The position numbers were made by a program, and so were the translations under genes. Shown one piece after another: positions 1-5,371 of a stretch of DNA of 6,347 nucleotides. Below the pieces are notes generated by a model. The model was not told the origin of the DNA and searched no databases. It saw only the letters and a program-made list of their open reading frames with translations. Origin of the DNA: an uncultured Erysipelotrichaceae bacterium (lineage in GTDB: Bacteria > Bacillota_I > Bacilli_A > RFN20 > CAG-826); contig CADBDO010000049.1 of assembly GCA_902793515.1 (NCBI GenBank), positions 1 through 6,347 on the forward strand. Direction: 5' to 3'. The first letter of the stretch is position 1; the number at the start of each line of letters is the position of its first letter.

Positions 1-1035
1 ATGGACAGGTTTGATGCCCATCTTCTTGAAGACCTCGACGGCATGATTGAGAGCGCGTGGATCCTCATCGATGATTTCCTTCATGTTTCTGTAATCGTCG
101 CCCATCTCAAGGTCGATCTTAGCGGTTGGATATTTCTTTTCGATGAATTCCTTAATCTCCTCGAATTTCTTCTTCTGGGCTTCGAACTTCTCTTTGTCGT
201 GGTTTCTGATGATGTAGTGGAGCTCGGCTTTCGACACGTCGCCAGTGAAGGAACCGCAGTGGTTGAATCCATCATGTCCATCGGTGTTTTCAGGTCTTGC
301 TTCTTGGCCAAGCATCGAATCGAAGAGGACGCCAAGACTGATGGCGTTGACCATTCTGCCTTTGGCTTCGCCTGGGTGGATGCCTACGCCATGGATGGTG
401 ACATCGGCGTGCGCGGCATTGAAGTTCTCGATATCGATGTGGTCTGGGTAATCGCCATCGACGGTGTAAGCGTAATCGGCACCGAATTTCTTCGCATCGA
501 AGTGTTCTGGGCCTCTCCCGATTTCCTCGTCAGGGGTGAAAAGGATAGCGATTGGATGGTGTCTGATTTCTTTATTTTTGACTAAATAGGCAAGGACGGA
601 CATGATGACGGCAACGCCAGCTTTGTCATCTCCTCCTAAGAGGGTGTCTCCGCTAGTGACGACAAGGGTGTCTCCCTCGTGTCCCTTAAGGGAAGAGAAC
701 TCTTTTGGGCTCATTCCGTATTCGTCATTGAGCTTGATATAACCGCCGTCATAGTTCTCGATGATCTGGGCTTTGACGTTTTTGCCAGGCATCTCTAAAG
801 CGGTGTCGACATGGGAATTAAGCCCAATAACGTCTAATCCTTTTTCGCCTTCGAGGTAAGCGTAAAGCCTGCCTTCTTTGGTGATCTCGCCTTCAATGCC
901 AAGCTCCAAAAGCTCCTTCCTAAGAAGGTTAAGGAGGTCATACTCCTTTTTGGCGCTAGGAGTTGAGGTGGAATTATCATCCGACTGGGTGTCGATTTTG
1001 ATGTATCTAAGGAATCTTTCTAAGTTTTCGTTCAT
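1..1035 (-). CDS. pepT: Peptidase T (tripeptide aminopeptidase), C-terminus cut by window edge
   Basis: Cytoplasmic zinc exopeptidase of family M20B that removes the N-terminal residue from tripeptides. The 345 codons visible align by eye with PepT along their whole length: the first metal-binding motif NSHVDTA (His75, Asp77), TLLGGDDKAG (Asp136, bridging ligand), FTPDEEIGRG (catalytic Glu170 and ligand Glu171), YTVDGD (Asp193), the substrate-binding-type His220 in IHPGEAKGRMVNA, and ELHYIIR in the lid domain. The family is about 410 residues, so roughly 60 are missing past base 1, including the last metal-ligand His. The ATG at 1035 is the first Met after an in-frame TAA. It has AAGAGG (minus strand, 1044-1049) 8 nt upstream. 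There is no signal peptide. GGDD replaces the commoner GADD, and the GELEYE-like stretch after the third metal motif is altered, which is probably minor variation. The gene is divergent from pepC, another peptidase, which suggests a shared role in peptide utilisation. The family assignment is secure. Confidence 0.95.
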   Translation of the reverse strand, partial: MNENLERFLRYIKIDTQSDDNSTSTPSAKKEYDLLNLLRKELLELGIEGEITKEGRLYAYLEGEKGLDVIGLNSHVDTALEMPGKNVKAQIIENYDGGYIKLNDEYGMSPKEFSSLKGHEGDTLVVTSGDTLLGGDDKAGVAVIMSVLAYLVKNKEIRHHPIAILFTPDEEIGRGPEHFDAKKFGADYAYTVDGDYPDHIDIENFNAAHADVTIHGVGIHPGEAKGRMVNAISLGVLFDSMLGQEARPENTDGHDGFNHCGSFTGDVSKAELHYIIRNHDKEKFEAQKKKFEEIKEFIEKKYPTAKIDLEMGDDYRNMKEIIDEDPRALNHAVEVFKKMGIKPVH

Positions 1036-1060
1036 GGTGTTAGCCTCTTATAACTCGGTT

Positions 1061-1089
1061 ATTGTAACGCAAAAAAGGGGAAATGACTA
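1061..1089 (-). promoter_or_regulatory. Predicted sigma-70-type promoter of pepT
   Basis: On the minus strand the -35 is TAGTCA (1084-1089, 4/6 to consensus) and the -10 is TACAAT (1061-1066, 5/6), separated by exactly 17 nt. Transcription would start near 1054, giving a leader of about 19 nt that contains the AAGAGG ribosome binding site. This is the best promoter-like pair in the spacer. It was found by eye only. Confidence 0.55.
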
Positions 1090-1095
1090 AGAAAA

Positions 1096-1112
1096 GACCT
1101 TTTCTAAAGGTC
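1096..1112. promoter_or_regulatory. Perfect 7-bp dyad between the divergent peptidase genes (operator or weak terminator)
   Basis: GACCTTT (1096-1102), a 3-nt spacer, then AAAGGTC (1106-1112). It sits 6 nt upstream of the predicted pepT -35 and upstream of the pepC -10, where a regulator could act on both genes. On the minus strand it is followed by TTTTCTT, so a weak intrinsic terminator against transcription entering from the pepC side is the alternative. The stem is A/T-rich and short. An overlapping AATGAC (1082-1087) could pair instead with GTCATT (1110-1115). Confidence 0.4.
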
Positions 1113-1140
1113 ATTACGCTACCACATGTATCACGAATCC

Positions 1141-1172
1141 TATAAAATGGGGAAGTCTTTCAAAGAAAGGAA
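1141..1172 (+). promoter_or_regulatory. Possible pepC -10 box and ribosome binding site
   Basis: TATAAA (1141-1146) matches the -10 consensus at 5 of 6 positions and lies 35 nt before the pepC ATG. No acceptable -35 sits 16-18 nt upstream, so the promoter would be weak or activator-dependent. AAAGGAA (1166-1172) is the likely ribosome binding site. Its GG lies 11 nt before the ATG, slightly far but usable. Confidence 0.35.
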
Positions 1173-1181
1173 TAGTAAAAC

Positions 1182-2525
1182 ATGTCAAAAGAAAAAGTCA
1201 TCGGCGCTCTTGATGAGGAAATCACCGCCAAAATCACGAGCGACTACAAAGAAGATAAAAAGAACACCATCGTGAGGCACGCCCTCAGCAAAGGAAACAT
1301 CTCCGCCGCCATCTATGAACCAGGCGCCCTTGGCGATGTCGCCCCAGCTTTCTCGATCGATCTCAAGACCCTCCCAGTCGCCAACCAAAGAAGAAGTGGC
1401 CGCTGCTGGATCTTCGCCGGTCTTAATGTCCTCCGTGAGATCATCGCCAAGAAATGCGAACTCAAATCTTTTGAGCTCTCCCAGAACTACATCTCCCTCT
1501 ATGACAAGATCGAGAAGGCCAACTTCGCCCTCGAGACCATCCTTGAACTCGGTGGCCGCGACCACGACGACAGAGAACTCCATTTCATCCTCGCGATGCC
1601 TGTCTCCGACGGTGGTCAGTGGGATATGTTCGTCAACCTCGTCAAGAAGTATGGCTTAGTCCCACAGAACAAATTCCCAGAGACTTTCCAGAGCGAAAAC
1701 ACCCAGGAAAGCGACTTCCTAGTTAACGCCGCAATCAGAAAATTCGCTGCAGATTCCGCCTCTTTCCTCAAAAAAGGCGATATCGCGACCGCTAGAAAGA
1801 TGAAGGATGAGGTCATGGAAAAGATCTACCATCTCTTCCTTAACTGCTTCGGCGTCCCGCCAAAATCCTTCGACTTCGAATATGAGAACGAGAAGGGCTA
1901 TCACATCGACAAGAACCTCACCCCAAAATCCTTCTTCGAGAAATACATCGGTGAGAGGATCGACGAATATCAGTCCCTCATCAACTCACCAACAAGCGAC
2001 AAGCCATACATGAAGAACTTCACCATCGAGTATCTTGGCAACGTCAAAGAAGGCAAACCGATCAACCACCTCAACCTCCCAATGGAGCGAATCAAAGAGC
2101 TCATCATCAAACAGCTCTCCGATGGCGAGCCAGTCTGGTTTGGCAGCGACGTCTCTTTCTACCGCGATCCAAAGCTCTTCGCTTGGGATGACAATTCCTT
2201 CGATTATGAGTCCCCATTCGGCTTAAGCGTCGAATTCAGCAAAGAGAACATGCTCGATTACTGGCATAGCGCCATGAACCACGCCATGGTCATCACCGGC
2301 GTCAACATCAAGGATGGCAAAGCCAACAGATGGAAAATCGAGAACAGCTGGGGCAATGAGCACGCCCTTAATGGCTACTACGTCATGAGCGAATCCTGGT
2401 TCGACAAATTCGTCTATCAGGCCGTCATCATGAAGAAGTACCTCAGCAAAGAGGAGCTTGAGGCCACCAAACAAGCCCCAACCAAACTCCACCCATGGGA
2501 CCCAATGGGAACCCTCGCCGACTAA
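1182..2525 (+). CDS. pepC: Aminopeptidase C, bleomycin hydrolase family (C1-type cysteine peptidase)
   Basis: Cytoplasmic cysteine aminopeptidase that removes N-terminal residues from peptides; family members form hexameric barrels with the active sites inside. At 447 aa it has the normal family length. The papain-like catalytic set is intact: Gln69 (oxyanion) and Cys75 in QRRSGRCWIFAGLN, His367 in NHAMVITG, and Asn388 in WKIENSWG. Other family signatures are DGGQWDMFVNLVKKYG (143-158), EYLGNV (283-288), PVWFGSDV (317-324) and the C-terminal PWDPMGTLA. There is no signal peptide. The ATG is fixed by an in-frame TAA two codons upstream. The family C-terminus lies in the active-site cleft and enforces aminopeptidase action; here it carries one extra Asp after the usual terminal Ala. 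Its divergent partner pepT acts on tripeptides, so the two could serve the last steps of peptide breakdown. The identification is very secure. Confidence 0.97.
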   Translation: MSKEKVIGALDEEITAKITSDYKEDKKNTIVRHALSKGNISAAIYEPGALGDVAPAFSIDLKTLPVANQRRSGRCWIFAGLNVLREIIAKKCELKSFELSQNYISLYDKIEKANFALETILELGGRDHDDRELHFILAMPVSDGGQWDMFVNLVKKYGLVPQNKFPETFQSENTQESDFLVNAAIRKFAADSASFLKKGDIATARKMKDEVMEKIYHLFLNCFGVPPKSFDFEYENEKGYHIDKNLTPKSFFEKYIGERIDEYQSLINSPTSDKPYMKNFTIEYLGNVKEGKPINHLNLPMERIKELIIKQLSDGEPVWFGSDVSFYRDPKLFAWDDNSFDYESPFGLSVEFSKENMLDYWHSAMNHAMVITGVNIKDGKANRWKIENSWGNEHALNGYYVMSESWFDKFVYQAVIMKKYLSKEELEATKQAPTKLHPWDPMGTLAD

Positions 2526-2527
2526 AA

Positions 2528-2541
2528 CCAATAAATATTGG
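2528..2541. repeat. Short inverted repeat after pepC (weak terminator candidate)
   Basis: CCAAT and ATTGG flank AAAT, starting 2 bases after the pepC stop codon. The stem is only 5 bp and A/T-rich, and no T-run follows (the next bases are ACCTTGG). ACCAA (2527-2531) could also pair with TTGGT (2545-2549). The position suits a 3'-end processing or weak termination element, but the structure is poor for an intrinsic terminator. Confidence 0.25.
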
Positions 2542-2578
2542 ACCTTGGTACGTTAATTAGTTGTAGGGCAGGTAAAAC

Positions 2579-2707
2579 ATGAAAAGAACACCACTCGTTA
2601 CAACGATTCAAAGTGCCTTGTTTATTACCGATAACTCAGAGACTTCAGGAAGCCTCGTTCTTTCCTTTGGCGGAAACACCGTCACGAAAGGGTCAATCGC
2701 CTACTAG
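2579..2707 (+). CDS. Possible small ORF of 42 aa, unknown function
   Basis: An ATG-started ORF of 42 codons ending in TAG. It begins MKRTPLVTT and ends in a Ser/Gly/Thr-rich half finishing VTKGSIAY. It has no membrane segment, signal peptide or family motif that I recognise. Favourable points are AGG (2570-2572) 6 nt before the ATG, the same GTAAAACATG context as the pepC start, and a stop codon that runs into the ribosome binding site of the lipoprotein gene 18 nt away, which would allow translational coupling. Against it are its short length and a codon mix (GTT, ACA, ATT, AGT, TTG) less like the neighbours, which prefer ATC, CTC and GCC. It could be a leader peptide, a gene remnant or a chance ORF. 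It is in the same frame as the lipoprotein gene, separated from it by two TAG codons. Confidence 0.3.
   Translation: MKRTPLVTTIQSALFITDNSETSGSLVLSFGGNTVTKGSIAY
2664..2691 (+). promoter_or_regulatory. Bulged hairpin upstream of the lipoprotein gene
   Basis: CCTTTGGCGG (2664-2673) pairs with CCGTC (2679-2683) and AAAGG (2687-2691), with loop AAACA, a 3-nt bulge ACG and one G-U pair. It ends about 20 nt before the ribosome binding site AAAGGAGAG (2711-2719). TCCTTT (2663-2668) in the 5' arm is also complementary to AAAGGA (2711-2716) in that binding site, so two exclusive foldings are possible. No T-run follows, so it is not a terminator. This was folded by eye only. Confidence 0.25.
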
Positions 2708-2725
2708 GAGAAAGGAGAGCTTTAG

Positions 2726-4612
2726 ATGAAGAAACGTTCATTCATTCTTCCGCTTGCGCTCTCGCTTTTCCTTTTGCCTTCATGTCAATTTGAACCGACC
2801 TCGAGCGTAGAAGCCTCGCCATCGATTCCAACCGTCGAAGATAGCGCGATGTCGATCAACGAAAGCGACTTCAACATCGATTCCGCAGCCAATAGCGTAG
2901 TCGCCGGCCAACAAAACCTATCCTCTAGCACGGTCCGCATTGACCTCAAAGACGGCTCCTCAACAACGACCGACCCATCCAGAGTCGAAATCGATAACGT
3001 CAATGACGTCATCACCATCAATTCCGTTGGTGACTTTGTCATGAGCGGCAACCTTTCCGATGGCGTCATTCTCAACAAAGCCGACGCTCTTGAGAGCAAC
3101 GATACCGTCAGGATCTTCATGAATGGCGTCTATATCGGATGCAGTGGGGCTTACTCCTTCGCTTTAGGTGAAGACACAATCGTCCCTGGCCCAATTTATT
3201 CAAGCGGAAGCTCGAATCTCCTTTTGAGCCTCCCTGCCGATACCGCCTCCATCGTCGTCGATAACCGCGACGGCCATATCGTTGATGAGCAAAACGACGC
3301 CTCTATATATGCCTATTCGAAAATCAAAATCCGTGGCGAAGGCTCCTTAAGGGTCAACGCTTTCTGCAATAACGGCGTTGAGTCGAGAAAGGGAATCGAT
3401 GCCTATGGCATCACCTTGGCCATCCTTTCCCCGGGAAGCTGTCTCAAAGCCAAGAACTCCATCGTCTTGGGCGGAGCTGAGGAAGGCGGTTCTTTCGCCT
3501 TCATCTCAACCGGCGAAAAAGGCCATGGCGTTGAAGTCACAGACCTTGACACGAATGTCAAAATCCCAGTATTCGGGAACACCGAAGAGAATGACGATAT
3601 CGCCGGCATCGAGCTTAAGGACGCCCAGTATTTCATGAATGTCCCTGGTGCTGCGCTTAGCAGTGCGGGATACCTCTACATGGAAGGCGGAAACGGCATG
3701 ATCGAATCCAAAGAATCCCATGCCCTTTTTGCCGCGAAAGACCTATTCATCGATGGCGGTTCTTTCTACCTCAAAGCCAATAATGGCGATGGCATTCGTT
3801 CAGATACGTCATCGGTCCTCATTAGCGATGGCACCTACACAATCGATGCCGGAATCAAGAGTCGGTGCCAAGGTATCAGAGCCGAGGTCCTTATCGATAT
3901 TAGAGGCGGTCAAATCATCGTCTCAACCTCTTATAGAGGTTTCACCGCTCAGAAGATTTCCGCAAGCGGCGGCATCACTTTGGTCAATTCCATTGATGAT
4001 GGCTGGAAAGCGACCGACATCAACACGAGCAGAAACGACACCCTCGTCGATGTGAGAGGCGGCAACCATTACATCGATTCCGAAGGTGATGGCGTCGATA
4101 GCGATGGCCGTTTCGAAATGAGGGGAGGTCTCCTCATAATCGCCTATGCCTCGAACAGTTCCCATTCGCCTCTTGAAGCGGGCGCAGGTTTGCCGCTTGA
4201 GATCAGCGGCGGAACCCTCATCGCTTATGGTGGTGCTGGCCAAGTCCAATCCTTAAGCGGAAAGCAAAACACCATCGTCGTCAAAAACCACGCCAAAGCA
4301 CATGCGAATAACTACTACATTCTCCGAGCAGGCTATAGCTACTACGCCCTCAAGATTTCCAAAGAATCCTCTGCAATTTGCGCTTCTTTTGCTGAATATG
4401 GCAACAATGAGTACGCGATTTTGACCGCGAATAGCATCAATATCGAAACTACCATTTGGGATAATGCCGGCTTCTACAAAGTCAGCTGGTTCGGCTATCA
4501 GTCAGTCATCTGCAATGGGGTTTTCCATGGTAGGAATAATCAGCATCCTGAACACATGCAGAACATGTGGAATAACCTCTATGGATGGGGTTACGGCGCT
4601 TTTTGTATCTAA
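2726..4612 (+). CDS. Secreted lipoprotein with beta-helix carbohydrate-binding domain (Cthe_2159-like)
   Basis: A 628-aa surface lipoprotein. Residues 1-20 form a lipoprotein signal: basic KKR, a hydrophobic core, and LPSC with Cys20 as the lipidation site (Pro at -2 is unusual). A Ser/Thr-rich linker follows (about 24-65). The segment 94-210 (NDVITINSVGDFVMSGNLSDG, then RIFMNGV, then ASIYAYSKIKIRGEGSL) matches by eye the start of the Cthe_2159-type carbohydrate-binding domain. That family is a calcium-containing right-handed beta-helix reported to bind acidic plant sugars. Repeated turns of about 21-30 residues follow, beginning near 319 (MEGG), 342 (IDGG), 366 (ISDG), 392 (IRGG), 413 (ASGG), 443 (VRGG), 465 (MRGG) and 493 (ISGG). 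Two of them keep a GDGI/GDGV turn (354-357, 454-457). The last 30 residues are rich in Asn, His, Met, Trp and Tyr. Seven Cys besides Cys20 are present. A strong ribosome binding site lies 8 nt upstream, and an in-frame TAG abuts the ATG, which fixes the start. The ligand is unknown. An ABC ATPase and permease follow in the same direction. Confidence 0.8.
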   Translation: MKKRSFILPLALSLFLLPSCQFEPTSSVEASPSIPTVEDSAMSINESDFNIDSAANSVVAGQQNLSSSTVRIDLKDGSSTTTDPSRVEIDNVNDVITINSVGDFVMSGNLSDGVILNKADALESNDTVRIFMNGVYIGCSGAYSFALGEDTIVPGPIYSSGSSNLLLSLPADTASIVVDNRDGHIVDEQNDASIYAYSKIKIRGEGSLRVNAFCNNGVESRKGIDAYGITLAILSPGSCLKAKNSIVLGGAEEGGSFAFISTGEKGHGVEVTDLDTNVKIPVFGNTEENDDIAGIELKDAQYFMNVPGAALSSAGYLYMEGGNGMIESKESHALFAAKDLFIDGGSFYLKANNGDGIRSDTSSVLISDGTYTIDAGIKSRCQGIRAEVLIDIRGGQIIVSTSYRGFTAQKISASGGITLVNSIDDGWKATDINTSRNDTLVDVRGGNHYIDSEGDGVDSDGRFEMRGGLLIIAYASNSSHSPLEAGAGLPLEISGGTLIAYGGAGQVQSLSGKQNTIVVKNHAKAHANNYYILRAGYSYYALKISKESSAICASFAEYGNNEYAILTANSINIETTIWDNAGFYKVSWFGYQSVICNGVFHGRNNQHPEHMQNMWNNLYGWGYGAFCI

Positions 4613-4630
4613 TGTACAAAGTTCATAATT

Positions 4631-4663
4631 CTTGTTAACCCCAATGTTTTGGGGTAAAACAAG
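4631..4663 (+). promoter_or_regulatory. 33-nt hairpin immediately before the ABC ATPase start codon
   Basis: CTTGTT (4631-4636) pairs with AACAAG (4658-4663), and ACCCCAA (4638-4644) with TTGGGGT (4649-4655). The loop is TGTT, and a 1x2 internal loop (A against AA) separates the stems: 13 bp in all. It ends 3 nt before the ATG at 4667 and contains the only G-rich stretch (GGGG, 4651-4654) that could serve the ribosome. No T-run follows, so it is not an intrinsic terminator of the lipoprotein gene. A translational control element or processing site is inferred. Confidence 0.5.
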
Positions 4664-4666
4664 AGC

Positions 4667-5371
4667 ATGGAACAAATCAAGGTCTCTCATCTTTCGAAAA
4701 TATATAACCAAGGCCAAGACAATGAGGTCAAAGCTTTGGATGATGTCTCTTTCACCCTCAACGAGGGTGAATTCGTCGTTATCCTCGGTGCTTCAGGCGC
4801 TGGAAAGAGCACCCTCCTCAATCTTCTTGGCGGAATGGACAACGCTACATCAGGCGAATATCTCGTCGCAGGAGAAGACATTGCCAAATACAAATCCAGC
4901 AAACTCGCCCTCTTTAGAAGGAACGACATCGGATTTGTTTTTCAGTTCTATAACCTGATGCCAAACCTTACGGCACTTGAGAACATCGAACTTGCTGCTT
5001 CGGTGGCCAAAGACCCATTCGACGCGAGAGACATCCTTAAAAGGGTTGGCTTAGAGAAAAGGGCCAACAATTTCCCATCCCAGCTTTCTGGCGGCGAGCA
5101 GCAAAGAGTCGCGATCGCCCGTGCCATCGTCAAGAACCCAAAGCTCCTCCTTTGCGATGAGCCTACCGGCGCTTTAGATAGCAAGACCGGCGCCGCCATC
5201 ATCGAGCTTCTTAACGAAGTCGCGGTGGAATATAAGAAAACCGTCATTCTCGTCACCCATAATAGCCAAATCAGCGAATGCGCTGAACGCCTAATCCGCA
5301 TTAGGGATGGCAAGATCGCCGAAAACAAATTGGTCGAGAACCCTCTTAAGCCTTCGGAGGTTAAGTGGTGA
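4667..5371 (+). CDS. ABC transporter ATP-binding protein, MacB/LolD type
   Basis: A 234-aa cytoplasmic ATPase that powers an FtsX/MacB-like permease. All nucleotide-binding motifs are intact: Walker A GASGAGKST (41-49), Q-loop Gln93 in FVFQFYNLMPNLTALENIELA-type context (90-110), signature LSGGEQQR (140-147), Walker B LLLCDE (160-165) with catalytic Glu165, D-loop GALDSKTG (168-175) and switch His198 in VTHN. The length and the FYNLMPNLTALENI segment are typical of the MacB/LolD/FtsE-like branch, which includes systems for lipoproteins, antimicrobial peptides and cell-envelope signalling. The ATG is the first possible start: an in-frame TAA lies three codons before it (4655-4657). It lacks a properly spaced ribosome binding site and is preceded by a strong hairpin. 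The 3' end overlaps the permease start by 4 nt (GTGA), a sign of translational coupling. The TGA stop argues against reading TGA as Trp. The substrate cannot be named from the sequence. Confidence 0.95.
   Translation: MEQIKVSHLSKIYNQGQDNEVKALDDVSFTLNEGEFVVILGASGAGKSTLLNLLGGMDNATSGEYLVAGEDIAKYKSSKLALFRRNDIGFVFQFYNLMPNLTALENIELAASVAKDPFDARDILKRVGLEKRANNFPSQLSGGEQQRVAIARAIVKNPKLLLCDEPTGALDSKTGAAIIELLNEVAVEYKKTVILVTHNSQISECAERLIRIRDGKIAENKLVENPLKPSEVKW
5356..5360 (+). promoter_or_regulatory. Ribosome binding site that fixes the permease GTG start
   Basis: GGAGG lies inside the 3' end of the ATPase gene. Two in-frame GTG codons are in tandem (5365 and 5368) right after a TAA at 5362. The spacing is 4 nt to the first and 7 nt to the second, so 5368 is preferred. 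No ATG occurs in this frame until well inside the protein. Confidence 0.7.

Larger units (their letters stand above)
2526..2725 (+). other. 200-bp gap between pepC and the lipoprotein gene
   Basis: This gap holds a weak inverted repeat just after pepC, a possible 42-codon ORF, a bulged hairpin and the lipoprotein ribosome binding site, each listed separately. I see no convincing sigma-70 promoter and no hairpin followed by a T-run. Whether the lipoprotein gene reads through from pepC or has its own promoter therefore cannot be decided from the sequence. Confidence 0.5.

Noticed and set aside
1..585. Plus-strand open frame of 194 codons
   Set aside because: It is antisense to pepT, whose motifs and length are unmistakable on the minus strand. 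It has no family resemblance and is a by-product of the codon bias.
1185..1583. Minus-strand open frame inside pepC, with similar ones at 2223-2531 and elsewhere
   Set aside because: They lie antisense to conserved catalytic regions of pepC. The heavy use of NNC codons leaves few stops on the opposite strand, so long shadows are expected.
2528..2541. Intrinsic terminator for pepC
   Set aside because: The stem is only 5 bp and A/T-rich, with no T-run after it. It was kept only as a weak inverted repeat.
3720..4055. Frame-shifted open frames within the lipoprotein gene
   Set aside because: The main frame shows continuous beta-helix turns through this stretch; the other frames are Ser/Pro/Arg-rich without any motif.
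4631..4663. Intrinsic terminator for the lipoprotein gene
   Set aside because: The hairpin is good, but no T-run follows on either strand, and it ends three bases before a start codon.
5369..5371. TGA read as tryptophan, as in mycoplasmas
   Set aside because: No internal TGA occurs in any of the conserved genes and Trp is always TGG. This TGA gives the expected ATPase length and overlaps a GTG start with a GGAGG site.
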